Source of the DNA: Klenkia taihuensis
GTDB taxonomy: Bacteria; Actinomycetota; Actinomycetes; Mycobacteriales; Geodermatophilaceae
Length of the DNA stretch: 64,000 bases
Direction of reading: 5' to 3'
Assembly (NCBI RefSeq): GCF_900112525.1
Contig: NZ_FOMD01000001.1
Span: 1,488,001-1,552,000, forward strand
Part shown: piece by piece, positions 45,192-53,932 of the stretch
Layout: every line of letters starts with the position of its first letter
Position numbering within the stretch: position 1 is the first letter of the stretch
Program-made: the position numbers and the translations under genes
Notes under the pieces: generated by a model
Databases searched by the model: none
What the model was told of the DNA's origin: nothing
The model's input: only the letters and a program-made list of their open reading frames with translations

Positions 45192-46151
45192 GTGGCTGAG
45201 CAGGTCGACCCGCAGTGGGTGCGCGGCGGGTGGGGGTACCGCGTGCAGACCCAGGACGAGGCCTTCCGGGCGATCATGCGCATCGTCTCGCTCGCGCCGG
45301 GCCGCCAGTACGTGTGGCGTGGCTCGACCGACCGGCGCCACCGGGTGCGCTCCTCGCTGCTCCGCGAGCTGATCGTGGACGAAGCCGAGCCGCTGCCCGA
45401 CGAGCTGCTGGTGCGGCAGAACGAGCTGGCGATCCTGCGCGAGGCCCGTGCGTGGGGTCTCGCCCCCGAGGTCGGCCCGCTCGCCTCCGACCTCCACCTG
45501 CTCGCGCACCTGCAGCACCACGGTCTCCCGACCCGGCTGCTCGACGTCACCCACAACCCGATGACGGCGCTCTGGTTCGCCTGCGAGGGGGAGGACGACG
45601 TCGGCGGGGTGCTCCTCGCGTTCGACGTCACCGGCCTGCCGACCTACCCGGCCAGCGACCCCCAGCAGCAGACCGGGGGCCTGCCGTCCGAACCGCTGGC
45701 CTGGGGCCTGCGACGTGCCCTCAGGCTGTCCGCGCTCCACGCGCAGCCCTTCCTCGTCCGCCCGACCGTCCCCGATGCCCGGACGGCAGCGCAGGAGGCA
45801 CTCTTCCTCTCCGGGGTCGTGCCGAGGACCGGCCCGGGCGGCGGCATCGACGGGTTGCCGATCCAGCTCGGGCGCCCGCCGGGCAAGGAGAAGCTGACCG
45901 TGCTGTTCGGCGAGGGGCGACGCCAGGCAGGGCGGCCGACGAAGCTGCCGTTCTGCGCGCTCGTCGTCCCGCCCGACCTGAAAGCCACCATCAGGAACCA
46001 CCTGACGGCGCTGAACCGGCGGCGCAGCGTGCTGTACCCGGACGTCGACGGGTTCCGGGACGCCTACCGCGGGAGCCACGTCGACCTGGACCTGGGAGCT
46101 GTCCGGTCGGTGGTCTCCGCCCACGACGACGTGGACGCGGGCACCCGCTGA
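45192..46151 (+). CDS. FRG-domain protein, possible defence gene
   Basis: A 319-residue protein whose N-terminal half is an FRG domain: VWRGSTD (41-47), RSSLLR (53-58), and LAHLQHHGLPTRLLDVTHNP followed by MTALWFA (104-130). The function is unsettled; such genes often sit in anti-phage islands. The C-terminal half is not recognised. AGG, CGA and AAA codons, rare in neighbours, suggest transfer. It lies between dprA and xerC, where mycobacteria carry another gene. It has its own candidate promoter. Confidence 0.8.
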   Translation: MAEQVDPQWVRGGWGYRVQTQDEAFRAIMRIVSLAPGRQYVWRGSTDRRHRVRSSLLRELIVDEAEPLPDELLVRQNELAILREARAWGLAPEVGPLASDLHLLAHLQHHGLPTRLLDVTHNPMTALWFACEGEDDVGGVLLAFDVTGLPTYPASDPQQQTGGLPSEPLAWGLRRALRLSALHAQPFLVRPTVPDARTAAQEALFLSGVVPRTGPGGGIDGLPIQLGRPPGKEKLTVLFGEGRRQAGRPTKLPFCALVVPPDLKATIRNHLTALNRRRSVLYPDVDGFRDAYRGSHVDLDLGAVRSVVSAHDDVDAGTR

Positions 46152-46201
46152 GAGGTCCCCCCCGTCGCCCCACCGGCCGGGTGCCCGATCGGCGAGCCCG
46201 G

Positions 46202-46231
46202 TTGACCAGGCCCCGGGCGCTCGCGCAGGCT
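46202..46231 (+). promoter_or_regulatory. Candidate promoter, xerC
   Basis: TTGACC (46202-46207), an 18-base spacer and CAGGCT (46226-46231), then 7 bases to the GTG at 46239. It is the most complete -35/-10 pair attached to a leaderless-type start in this window. Confidence 0.55.
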
Positions 46232-46238
46232 CGGGGAC

Positions 46239-47195
46239 GTGACCGGTCGGACCGCCGCCCAGCGCGCGGCCCTGCCCCCGGCGCTGGCCGAGCCGCTGGA
46301 CGCCTGGGTGGAGCACCTCACCGCCGGCCGCGACCTGTCCGCGCACACGGTGCGCGCCTACACCGGCGACGTGGTCTCCGTGCTCGACCACCTGGTCCGC
46401 CGTGGCGGCACGCAGGTCACCGACCTGGACCTCGGCACCCTGCGCAGCTGGCTCGCGCTCGGTCGCACCCGCGGCGACGGGAGGTCGACCACCGCCCGCC
46501 GCGCCGCGTCGGCACGCAGCTTCACCGCGCACCTGCGGCGCACCGGCGCGACCCCCGAGGACGTCGGCCTGCGGCTGGCCAGTCCTCGGGCCCACCGCAC
46601 CCTCCCCGAGGTGCTCACCGCCGACCAGGCCCGCGCGGTGGCCGAGACGCCCCGCCCGCTGCCCGAGGACGCCGGGCCCGAGCAGGCGGCGGTCGCGCTG
46701 CGCGACGCGCTCGTGGTCGACCTGCTCTACGCCAGCGGCATCCGGGTCGCCGAGCTGGTGGGTCTCGACCTGGACGACGTCGACCACGGCCGGCGGCTGC
46801 TGCGGGTGCTCGGAAAGGGGCGCAAGGAGCGCAGCGTGCCCTTCGGCGTCCCCGCCGAGCGGGCGCTGCGGGCGTGGCTGTCCGACGGCCGGCCGGTGCT
46901 GGCCCGCGAGGGCAGCGGCCCGGCGCTGCTGCTGGGTCTGCGCGGCGGCCGGTTGGACCCCCGGGAGGTGCGGCGCGTGGTGCACGCGGCCACCGCGGCG
47001 GTGCCCGGGGCCCCGGACCTGGGCCCGCACGGCCTGCGGCACTCCGCGGCCACCCACGTCCTGGAGGGTGGTGCCGACCTGCGGTCGGTCCAGGAGCTGC
47101 TCGGCCACGCTAGCCTCGCCACGACGCAGATCTACACGCACGTGACGGTCGACCGGCTCCGGGCGGTCCACGCGGCGGCCCACCCACGGGCCTGA
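46239..47195 (+). CDS. xerC: Tyrosine recombinase XerC
   Basis: XerC acts with XerD at dif to resolve chromosome dimers. The 318-residue protein has the N-terminal SAM-like DNA-binding domain (about 18-100) and the catalytic set Arg169 (GIRVAEL), Lys193 (GKGRKE), His264-x-x-Arg267 (HGLRH), His290 (LGHASL) and nucleophile Tyr299 (TQIYTH). The gene's conserved position before whiG/rpsB supports the housekeeping XerC rather than a phage integrase. Confidence 0.94.
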   Translation: MTGRTAAQRAALPPALAEPLDAWVEHLTAGRDLSAHTVRAYTGDVVSVLDHLVRRGGTQVTDLDLGTLRSWLALGRTRGDGRSTTARRAASARSFTAHLRRTGATPEDVGLRLASPRAHRTLPEVLTADQARAVAETPRPLPEDAGPEQAAVALRDALVVDLLYASGIRVAELVGLDLDDVDHGRRLLRVLGKGRKERSVPFGVPAERALRAWLSDGRPVLAREGSGPALLLGLRGGRLDPREVRRVVHAATAAVPGAPDLGPHGLRHSAATHVLEGGADLRSVQELLGHASLATTQIYTHVTVDRLRAVHAAAHPRA

Positions 47196-47208
47196 GGAGG
47201 AGCACACG

Positions 47209-48021
47209 GTGACGGGGACCAGCCAGACCGACGCGCGCAAGGACGACCGGGCCGACACGTCGGCCGCGGACGCCGCCCTGGCCGAGCTCTGGGCGCGGTA
47301 CGTCTCGGGCCGCGACGCCGCGCTCCGCGACCGGCTGATCCTGCACTACGCGCCGCTGGTCAAGTACGTCGCCGGCCGGGTGGGGTCGGGCCTGCCGGCC
47401 CACGTCGAGCAGGCCGACCTGGTCTCCTACGGCACCTTCGGCCTCATCGACGCGATCACCCGCTACGAGCCCTCGCGCGAGGTCAAGTTCGAGAGCTACG
47501 CGATGGCCCGCATCCGCGGCGCGATCATCGACGAGCTGCGCTCCACCGACTGGATCCCGCGGTCGGTGCGCATGCGGGCCCGCGAGTTCGAGCGCACCGT
47601 CGCCTCCCTGGAGACCACGCTCCAGCGCAGCCCCACCGACAGCGAGGTCGCCGACGCGATGGGCGTCGGCGTCGAGGAGATCCGCAAGTTCCTCGGCCAG
47701 CTGTCGCTGGTCAACGTGGTCGCCTTGGACGAGCTGCTCGGCGACGACGAGGGCGGTGCACCCCGGCTGGTCGACACGCTGAAGGACACCTCCGCCCTCG
47801 ACCCGCAGGCCATGGCCGAGCACGGGGAGGCCCGCCAGCTGCTGGCCCGCGCGGTCGAGCAGCTGCCCGACCGGGAGAAGGTCGTGGTCAGCCTCTACTA
47901 CTTCGAGGGCCTGACCCTGGCCGAGATCGGCCGGGTCCTCGGGGTCACCGAGAGCCGCATCTGCCAGCTGCACACCAAGGCCGTCCTGCACCTGCGCACC
48001 AAGCTCGCCGACATCGCCTGA
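47209..48021 (+). CDS. whiG: RNA polymerase sigma factor, WhiG/FliA family
   Basis: A 270-residue sigma factor with region 2 ([40 protein letters not shown]), region 3 (RELEN-like segment replaced by [13 protein letters not shown]) and region 4 ([20 protein letters not shown] and a [11 protein letters not shown] recognition helix). FliA-type sigmas drive motility; WhiG starts sporulation in Streptomyces. The position between xerC and the rpsB region matches Streptomyces whiG. GAGGAGG lies 7-13 bases before the GTG. No anti-sigma gene is adjacent. Confidence 0.93.
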   Translation: MTGTSQTDARKDDRADTSAADAALAELWARYVSGRDAALRDRLILHYAPLVKYVAGRVGSGLPAHVEQADLVSYGTFGLIDAITRYEPSREVKFESYAMARIRGAIIDELRSTDWIPRSVRMRAREFERTVASLETTLQRSPTDSEVADAMGVGVEEIRKFLGQLSLVNVVALDELLGDDEGGAPRLVDTLKDTSALDPQAMAEHGEARQLLARAVEQLPDREKVVVSLYYFEGLTLAEIGRVLGVTESRICQLHTKAVLHLRTKLADIA

Positions 48022-48024
48022 CAC

Positions 48025-48048
48025 CCGGCGGACCGCCCGGTCCGCCGG
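48025..48048 (+). terminator. Terminator hairpin after whiG
   Basis: A perfect 10-bp stem (48025-48034 with 48039-48048) with a four-base loop, directly after the stop. Confidence 0.6.
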
Positions 48049-48085
48049 CGCGTACAGCCCCCCGCGGGCCGGGTAGCGCGGGGCG

Positions 48086-48706
48086 GTGACCGCGAACCGG
48101 CGCCCGCCGCCCACCCTCGTCGACGCCACCCGGCTGTGGGTCGACAGCAGGCCGAGGTACGACGCCGGGCTGCGCTGGGAGGGGGCGACCCTGGCCCGGC
48201 TCGGCGCCCGGGGCGAGCAGTGCCTGGACGTCGGCACCGGGCGCCGCGGGCTCGGCGCCCGGGTCGCGGTGACCGCGCTCGGGGCCCGGCAGGTGCGCGC
48301 CGTCGACCTGCACCAGGCGTCGGTGGAGTCCGCCCGGCGGGCGCTGGCCGACCTGGGCGACCGGGTCACCGTCGAGCGCGCCGACGCGACCGCGCTGCCG
48401 GTGCCCGACGGCAGCCAGGACCTGGTCGTGTCGCTGCACACCCTGCACCACCTCCCGGACTGGACCGCCGCGCTCGCCGAGTACGCCCGGGTGCTGCGCC
48501 CGGGAGGCCGGCTGGCCTACACCGAGCTGACCGCCCGGCTGCTGGACGCCCGCTGGTTCCGGCTGGTGTCCCGGCACCCGGCCGACCGGTTCACCGAGGA
48601 CGAGCTCCTGGTCGGGCTGGAGGACGCGGGGTTCGACGTCCCGGCGCGGACCCACCGCAGCCGCGCGGGGGGCCGGTGGCTGCTGGGCGTGGCCACCCGG
48701 CGGTGA
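48086..48706 (+). CDS. Class I SAM-dependent methyltransferase
   Basis: A 206-residue Methyltransf_11-type enzyme. CLDVGTGRRGLGARVAV (46-62) is SAM motif I, AVDLHQASVESAR motif II, and QDLVVSLHTLHHLPDW motif IV. YARVLRPGGRLAYTE is the usual motif VI region. The substrate is unknown. A TAGCGC hexamer 6 bases before the GTG may be its -10. It is coupled by GTGA to the following membrane protein gene. Confidence 0.85.
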   Translation: MTANRRPPPTLVDATRLWVDSRPRYDAGLRWEGATLARLGARGEQCLDVGTGRRGLGARVAVTALGARQVRAVDLHQASVESARRALADLGDRVTVERADATALPVPDGSQDLVVSLHTLHHLPDWTAALAEYARVLRPGGRLAYTELTARLLDARWFRLVSRHPADRFTEDELLVGLEDAGFDVPARTHRSRAGGRWLLGVATRR

Positions 48707-49287
48707 ACGCCGCTGCCGGGACCGGCGTGCGCGCGGTGCTGGCCGCCGCCCTGGCGCTGCTGGTCCGCCACCGCCGGCGGGCTTACGCGGCGGCCGCGGT
48801 GGCCACCGCGGCCAACACCGTGCCCGACGTCCTCCGTCAGGTGCTGGTCTGGGAGGACCCCGACCGGTGGCACGCGCTGGCCGTCGACGTCGTCGGCGTC
48901 GCCACCGCGGTCGTGGCCCAGCTCTGGGTCACCGGTGCCCTGCTCGACCTGCCCCGCGGTGGCCCGGCCCGGTGGCGGGGCGCCCTGGTCCGGGGGACGG
49001 CGGTCGGCTGGCGGGCGTTGCGCCGCGCACCGGGCACGGTGCTGGCGGGCGTGGTCGCCGGCGGTGCGGTGTCGGCGGTGCTCACCGTCCCCGCCTCGGT
49101 CGCCGCCCTGGGGGCGGACCGGGTCCTCGGCCCGCTCGACACGCCGGGTGCGGGAGCCTTCGCGGTGGCGGCCGCCAGCGATGCGCTGGCCAGCGTCGTG
49201 ACGCTGCCCTTCCTCGCCCTCGTGCTGGTGCTCGTCGGCTGCGCCCCGGTTCGGCCTGGTGACCGGCGGGCACCGGACCGCCCATGA
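48703..49287 (+). CDS. Integral membrane protein, unknown function
   Basis: A 194-residue hydrophobic protein with about five predicted membrane segments (around 8-22, 32-48, 60-84, 112-140 and 160-185). Short Arg-rich loops between them should face the cytoplasm. I recognise no family. The GTG overlaps the methyltransferase stop, and the stop overlaps the next membrane gene (ATGA), so the three genes are one translational unit. Confidence 0.7.
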   Translation: MNAAAGTGVRAVLAAALALLVRHRRRAYAAAAVATAANTVPDVLRQVLVWEDPDRWHALAVDVVGVATAVVAQLWVTGALLDLPRGGPARWRGALVRGTAVGWRALRRAPGTVLAGVVAGGAVSAVLTVPASVAALGADRVLGPLDTPGAGAFAVAAASDALASVVTLPFLALVLVLVGCAPVRPGDRRAPDRP

Positions 49288-49661
49288 CCGCACCGTGGGC
49301 CACGACCCGGCTGTCCATCGGCTCCCTCTCGATGTGGCTGGGGACGGTGGCGCTGTTCGCCCCCCGCCGGATGGCCCGCCTGCTGGGGGTCGACGCACGC
49401 GCCACCTCACGGGACCGGGCACTGCCGCTGCTGGTCCGCCTCGTCGCCGCACGCAACATCGCGATGGGCGCCGCACTGCTGGCCAGCCCCGCCCCGCAGG
49501 CGCGGCGCACCACCGAGGTGACGCTGCTGCTCACCGCGGTCGACGCCGCGGCGGTGCTCGTGGCCACCCGGCAGGGCGACACCCGCACCCGCAGCGCCGT
49601 CCTGTCCCTGCTCGTGCTCGCCACCAGTGCCGCCGGCGCGGTGCACTGGCACCGCGACTGA
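49284..49661 (+). CDS. Small membrane protein, unknown function
   Basis: A 125-residue protein with an N-terminal hydrophobic stretch (LSIGSLSMWLGTVALFAP), a middle one (LLVRLVAARNIAMGAALLAS) and two C-terminal ones (TLLLTAVDAAAVLVA, SAVLSLLVLATSAAGAVHW). The layout resembles DUF4267-type proteins, but I cannot confirm the family. It is translationally coupled to the upstream membrane gene. A 19-base dyad at 49663-49681 follows the stop. Confidence 0.7.
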   Translation: MTAPWATTRLSIGSLSMWLGTVALFAPRRMARLLGVDARATSRDRALPLLVRLVAARNIAMGAALLASPAPQARRTTEVTLLLTAVDAAAVLVATRQGDTRTRSAVLSLLVLATSAAGAVHWHRD

Positions 49662-49733
49662 CCCGCCGGCGCCGCCGGCGGTGGCGCCGCACCGACGACG
49701 CGTGGCGACTGTGGTCCCACCAGGGCACCCCGG

Positions 49734-50246
49734 TCAGACCCACGGCAGCAGCCGGACCCGCGGGGGAGTGAGCAGCCGCAGCGGGTCCAGGTAGGCCGAC
49801 GGGCCCGTGCGGGCGCCCCAGTGCAGGCAGGCCGCCGCCGGGCAGCCGGGGTGGCCGGGCAGCAGCACCCCGAGCGGGGACCCGCGGGCCACCGCCTGCC
49901 CCGCCGCGACACCCGGCTGCACCGGCTCGTAGGTGGTCCGCACGCCGTCGGGGTGGTCGACGCTGACCACCGGGCGACCGGCGACCAGCCCGGCGAACGC
50001 CACCACCCCCGCGCCGGCCGAGAGCACTGCTGCGCCCGGGACGGCCGCGAGGTCGACGCCGCGGTGCCCGGCCCCGTAGACGGTGGCCGGCGGGTCGAAG
50101 GGGCGGGTGACCGCGGGGACGCCGTCCAGCGGCCAGCGGTAGAGCCCGGCGGCAGCCGCCGACGGTGCGGCGGACGCCGCCGGGCCCGCCCCGGTGAGCA
50201 GGGCACCGGCGAGCACGACGAGCAGGACGAGGCGGAGGACGGGCAC
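49734..50246 (-). CDS. Secreted M23 family (LytM-like) peptidase
   Basis: A 170-residue secreted protein. An N-terminal Sec signal ([23 protein letters not shown]) is followed by a compact LytM domain with the first zinc ligands in GHRGVDLA (HxxxD) and the terminal HWGA (second catalytic His, here LHWG rather than LHFE). CPAAACLHW holds two cysteines. It likely cleaves peptidoglycan cross-bridges. An M23 gene before rpsB is also found in Streptomyces. A minus-strand GACGGT hexamer lies 6 bases before the GTG. Confidence 0.88.
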   Translation of the reverse strand: MPVLRLVLLVVLAGALLTGAGPAASAAPSAAAAGLYRWPLDGVPAVTRPFDPPATVYGAGHRGVDLAAVPGAAVLSAGAGVVAFAGLVAGRPVVSVDHPDGVRTTYEPVQPGVAAGQAVARGSPLGVLLPGHPGCPAAACLHWGARTGPSAYLDPLRLLTPPRVRLLPWV

Positions 50247-50252
50247 CCCGCG

Positions 50253-50258
50253 ACCGTC
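50253..50258 (-). promoter_or_regulatory. Candidate -10 element, M23 peptidase
   Basis: GACGGT on the minus strand, 6 bases before the GTG at 50246. It fits the NANNNT pattern but is GC-rich. Confidence 0.3.
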
Positions 50259-50352
50259 CCCGCCGCGGGGCCGGCGCGGGGGAGGCGGAGCGGATCTGTG
50301 GACGGCGGCCGGGGCTGTGGAGGACCGCGGACGGGGACACCCGGGCAGCGGG

Positions 50353-50571
50353 TATGCTCGCCCCTGCGACCGGTCCGAGGCCGGTCGACTTCGCGCGTCC
50401 TCCTCCCACCCCAGCGGTGGGGCGGCGCCCACCCCGGTCCCGTCCAGCACGGGTGCAGGTGGCCCGCAGGACGCCAGGGCGGTGCACCACCCGGTGCGCC
50501 GCGACAACCGGGAAGCGCGGTGGACCGGCCGGAGGGCCGGGTGCCGCGCGTGCACAGAGAGGCGGCGCCAC
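50353..50571 (+). promoter_or_regulatory. rpsB promoter and long 5' leader
   Basis: This is most of the 325-base gap between the M23 gene and rpsB. TATGCT (50353-50358) is a near-ideal -10. About 205 bases of leader follow, with small dyads such as CGACCGG/CCGGTCG (50367-50373, 50381-50387). Long leaders before rpsB serve S2 autoregulation in other bacteria. I see no reading frame with a convincing start in it. Confidence 0.5.
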
Positions 50572-51504
50572 GTGGCTGTCGTCACCATGAAGAACCTGCT
50601 CGACAGCGGGGTCCACTTCGGGCACCAGACCCGTCGCTGGAACCCGAAGATGAAGCGCTTCATCTTCACCGAGCGCAACGGCATCTACATCATCGACATC
50701 CAGCAGACGCTGGGCTACATCGACCAGGCCTACGAGTTCGTGAAGCAGACCGTCGCGCACGGCGGTTCGATCATGTTCATCGGGACCAAGCGCCAGGCGC
50801 AGGAGGTCATCGCCGAGCAGGCGACCCGGGTCGGCATGCCCTACGTCAACCAGCGCTGGCTGGGCGGCATGCTCACCAACTTCCAGACCGTCTTCAAGCG
50901 CCTCGAGCGCCTGAAGGAGCTGGAGGACCTGGAGCAGACCGGCGCGATCAACGGCCTGACCAAGAAGGAGCAGCTGGTCCTCTCCCGCGAGAAGGCCAAG
51001 CTCGAGCGCTCCCTCGGCGGCATCCGGGACATGAAGAAGGTCCCGAGCGCCGTGTGGGTCGTCGACACCAAGAAGGAGCACATCGCCGTCGGCGAGGCCC
51101 GCAAGCTGGGCATCCCCGTCGTCGCGATCCTCGACACCAACTGCGACCCCGACGAGGTCGACTACAAGATCCCGGGCAACGACGACGCCATCCGCAGCGC
51201 CGCCCTGCTGACCCGCGTGATCGCCGACGCCGTCGCCGAGGGCCTGATGGCCCGCTCGGCCGCGCAGGCCAACGCCGGCCGCGGTGAGGGCGACGCCCCC
51301 GCCGGTGCCGAGGCCGAGCCGCTGGCCGACTGGGAGAAGGAGCTGCTGACCGGTGGGCAGGGCGCCGACGCCGCCGCGCCGGCCGACAGCTCCGTCCCGG
51401 CCGCGCCGGAGCAGGAGTCCGTGGTCAGCGAGCAGGAGCAGGCGCCCAACGCCGGCGACCCCGCCGTGACCGAGATCGTCCAGGACAGCACGAACCAGGC
51501 GTGA
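50572..51504 (+). CDS. rpsB: Small ribosomal subunit protein uS2
   Basis: S2 of the 30S subunit. The conserved part ([58 protein letters not shown]) covers residues 2-235. Residues 236-310 are an acidic, Ala/Glu/Pro-rich C-terminal tail absent from E. coli S2. The GTG at 50572 gives the usual actinobacterial N-terminus. A strong hairpin separates it from tsf. Confidence 0.97.
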   Translation: MAVVTMKNLLDSGVHFGHQTRRWNPKMKRFIFTERNGIYIIDIQQTLGYIDQAYEFVKQTVAHGGSIMFIGTKRQAQEVIAEQATRVGMPYVNQRWLGGMLTNFQTVFKRLERLKELEDLEQTGAINGLTKKEQLVLSREKAKLERSLGGIRDMKKVPSAVWVVDTKKEHIAVGEARKLGIPVVAILDTNCDPDEVDYKIPGNDDAIRSAALLTRVIADAVAEGLMARSAAQANAGRGEGDAPAGAEAEPLADWEKELLTGGQGADAAAPADSSVPAAPEQESVVSEQEQAPNAGDPAVTEIVQDSTNQA

Positions 51505-51509
51505 CCCGA

Positions 51510-51549
51510 CGGCGCCGCCGTCCGTCCGCGAGGTCGGACGGCGGCGCCG
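51510..51549 (+). terminator. Hairpin between rpsB and tsf
   Basis: A perfect 15-bp stem (51510-51524 with 51535-51549) with a ten-base loop, 5 bases after rpsB. It may be a partial terminator that sets the S2 to EF-Ts ratio. Confidence 0.65.
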
Positions 51550-51588
51550 CGGCGTGTCCCCACCCGTTCCCACAGAAGAGGAAGTGAC

Positions 51589-52404
51589 ATGGCTGCTGTC
51601 ACCGCTGCCGACGTCAAGCGTCTCCGCGACGCCGCCGGCGCCGGCATGATGGACTGCAAGAAGGCCCTCACCGAGGCCGACGGCGACTACGACAAGGCCG
51701 TCGAGATCCTGCGCGTCAAGGGCGCCAAGGACGTCGGCAAGCGGCTGGAGCGCTCCACCACCAACGGGCTGGTCGTCAGCCGCGACGGTGCGCTGCTCGA
51801 GCTCGACTGCGAGACCGACTTCGTCGCCAAGAACACCGACTTCGCCGCGCTGGCCGAGCGGCTGCTCGACATCGCGCTGGAGCACAAGCCGGCCGACGCC
51901 GCCGCGCTGCTGGCCACCGAGGTCGACGGCCAGACCGTCGAGAAGCTGGTCGAGGGCGAGTCCGCCCGCATCGGCGAGAAGCTGGTGCTCTCCCGGGTCG
52001 CCATCTTCGACGGCCCGACCGCGACCTACCTGCACAAGCGGGCCACCGACCTGCCCCCGGCCATCGGCGTCGCGGTGCAGTACTCGGCCGGCTCCGAGGA
52101 CGCCGCGCGGTCGCTGGCGATGCACATCGCCGCCGCCCGCCCGCGCTACCTGACCCGCGACGAGGTCCCGGCCGAGGCCGTGGAGACCGAGCGCCGCGTG
52201 GCCGAGCAGACCGCGAAGGAGGAGGGCAAGCCCGAGCAGGCGATCTCCAAGATCGTCGAGGGGCGCGTCAACTCCTACTACAAGGACTTCGTCCTCCTCG
52301 AGCAGCCCTCCATCACCGAGCCCAAGCGCACGGTGAAGCAGGTCATCGACGAGGCCGGGCTCACCGTCGACCGGTTCGCCCGGTTCGAGGTCGGCCAGTC
52401 CTGA
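51589..52404 (+). CDS. tsf: Translation elongation factor Ts
   Basis: EF-Ts is the nucleotide exchange factor for EF-Tu. The 271-residue protein has the N-terminal UBA-like domain ([22 protein letters not shown] by parts, including the family signature), the TDFVAKN motif (core, EF-Tu contact) and the dimerisation region. AGAGGAAG lies 6-13 bases before the ATG. It ends at a very strong terminator. Confidence 0.97.
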   Translation: MAAVTAADVKRLRDAAGAGMMDCKKALTEADGDYDKAVEILRVKGAKDVGKRLERSTTNGLVVSRDGALLELDCETDFVAKNTDFAALAERLLDIALEHKPADAAALLATEVDGQTVEKLVEGESARIGEKLVLSRVAIFDGPTATYLHKRATDLPPAIGVAVQYSAGSEDAARSLAMHIAAARPRYLTRDEVPAEAVETERRVAEQTAKEEGKPEQAISKIVEGRVNSYYKDFVLLEQPSITEPKRTVKQVIDEAGLTVDRFARFEVGQS

Positions 52405-52410
52405 TCCACG

Positions 52411-52449
52411 CTCCGGCCCCGTCCCCCGCACCGGGGGGCGGGGCCGGAG
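52411..52449 (+). terminator. Terminator hairpin after tsf
   Basis: An 18-bp stem (52411-52428 with 52432-52449) with one G-U pair and a CAC loop, 6 bases after the stop. It is the longest terminator-type stem among those placed directly after a stop here. Confidence 0.8.
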
Positions 52450-52516
52450 GTCTGTCCGGCCCCGGTCGGGCAGGATGCGAGACGACACCACCCGCGAGAG
52501 GACCACGAGACCGCCG

Positions 52517-53284
52517 ATGACCGACCAGCTCCCGCTGTCCGCCCCCACCGCCTTCAAGGCCGCCGGCACGGACGGCTACGACCGCGTCCTGCTGAAGCTG
52601 TCGGGCGAGGCGTTCGGGGGTGGCGGCGTCGGCGTCGACCCCGCCGTGATCCGTGACATCGCCGAGCAGCTGGCCACCGTGGTCAGCCGGGGCACCCAGG
52701 TCGCCATCGTCGTGGGCGGCGGCAACTTCTTCCGCGGCGCCGAGCTCTCCCAGGCCGGCATGGACCGCGGGCACGCCGACTACATGGGCATGCTCGGCAC
52801 GGTCATGAACTGCCTGGCCCTGCAGGACTTCTGCGAGAAGGCCGGCATCGAGACCCGCGTGCAGACCGCCATCACCATGGGCCAGGTCGCCGAGCCCTAC
52901 ATCCCGCGCAAGGCCATGCGGCACCTGGAGAAGGGCCGCGTCGTCATCTTCGGCGCCGGCGCGGGCATGCCCTACTTCTCCACCGACACCGTCGCCGCCC
53001 AGCGGGCCCTGGAGATCGAGTGCCAGGTCCTGCTCATGGCCAAGAACGGCGTGGACGGCGTGTACACCGCCGACCCCCGCACCGACCCCACCGCGACCAT
53101 GTACTCCGACCTGGACTACTCGACCGTGCTGGCCGACCAGCTCGCCGTCGCCGACGCCACCGCGATCAGCCTGTGCATGGACAACCGCATGCCGATCGTG
53201 GTGTTCAACCTGCTCCAGGACGGGAACATCGCCCGTGCGGTCGCGGGTGAGAGGATCGGCACGTTGATCAGCCGGTCCGCCTGA
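52517..53284 (+). CDS. pyrH: UMP kinase
   Basis: PyrH phosphorylates UMP to UDP; bacterial forms are hexameric and regulated by GTP and UTP. The 255-residue amino-acid-kinase-fold protein shows [11 protein letters not shown] (ATP site), [21 protein letters not shown], and [16 protein letters not shown] near the C-terminus. I prefer the ATG at 52517; an upstream in-frame ATG at 52475 would add 14 residues rich in Arg and Thr that lack family similarity. Confidence 0.96.
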   Translation: MTDQLPLSAPTAFKAAGTDGYDRVLLKLSGEAFGGGGVGVDPAVIRDIAEQLATVVSRGTQVAIVVGGGNFFRGAELSQAGMDRGHADYMGMLGTVMNCLALQDFCEKAGIETRVQTAITMGQVAEPYIPRKAMRHLEKGRVVIFGAGAGMPYFSTDTVAAQRALEIECQVLLMAKNGVDGVYTADPRTDPTATMYSDLDYSTVLADQLAVADATAISLCMDNRMPIVVFNLLQDGNIARAVAGERIGTLISRSA

Positions 53285-53342
53285 GGCCACCGGCACCGAC
53301 CACCCCGCACCACCGGCCCGCGGGCCACAGGAGGAGACACAC

Positions 53343-53900
53343 GTGATCGACGACACCCTGCTCGACGCCGAGGAGCGGATGGACAAGGCCCTGTCGGTCG
53401 CCCGCGAGGACCTCGGCTCGGTCCGCACCGGCCGCGCCGCGCCGAGCATGTTCAACCGGATCGTCGTCGACTACTACGGCGCGCCCACCCCGGTGCCGCA
53501 GATGGCCTCCATCACCGTCCCCGAGGCGCGGATGGCCGTCATCAAGCCCTACGACGCCGGCCAGCTGAACGCCATCGAGACCGCGATCCGCAACTCCGAC
53601 CTCGGCGTCAACCCGAGCAACGACGGCCAGATCATCCGGGTCAACTTCCCGCAGCTGACCGAGGAGCGCCGCCGCGACCTGGTCAAGCAGGCCCGGTCCA
53701 AGGGCGAGGACGCCAAGATCGCGATCCGCAACGTGCGCCGCCGGGCCAAGGAGGAGCTCGACCGCATCGTCAAGGACGGCGAGGCCGGCGAGGACGACGT
53801 CCGCCGCGCGGAGAAGGACCTCGACGACCTCACCGCCCAGCACGTGGCCGGCATCGACGAGGCCATGAAGAACAAGGAAGCCGAGCTGCTCGAGGTCTGA
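53343..53900 (+). CDS. frr: Ribosome recycling factor
   Basis: RRF splits post-termination ribosomes with EF-G. The 185-residue L-shaped protein matches the family along its length: [13 protein letters not shown]-like [46 protein letters not shown], and the helical [22 protein letters not shown] lies 8-15 bases before the GTG. It sits between pyrH and cdsA as usual. Confidence 0.97.
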   Translation: MIDDTLLDAEERMDKALSVAREDLGSVRTGRAAPSMFNRIVVDYYGAPTPVPQMASITVPEARMAVIKPYDAGQLNAIETAIRNSDLGVNPSNDGQIIRVNFPQLTEERRRDLVKQARSKGEDAKIAIRNVRRRAKEELDRIVKDGEAGEDDVRRAEKDLDDLTAQHVAGIDEAMKNKEAELLEV

Positions 53901-53932
53901 GCGGCCCCGCACCAGCCGACGCCGAGCACCCG

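Noticed and set aside
43539-47258. Long minus-strand frame across comM-dprA-FRG-xerC
   Set aside because: Same antisense effect; it spans four genes that are each clearly real on the plus strand.
49663-49681. 19-base GC dyad as terminator after the small membrane gene
   Set aside because: The arms meet around one base, so the usable stem is short, and the local sequence is simple CCG repeats. It is too weak to list as a terminator.
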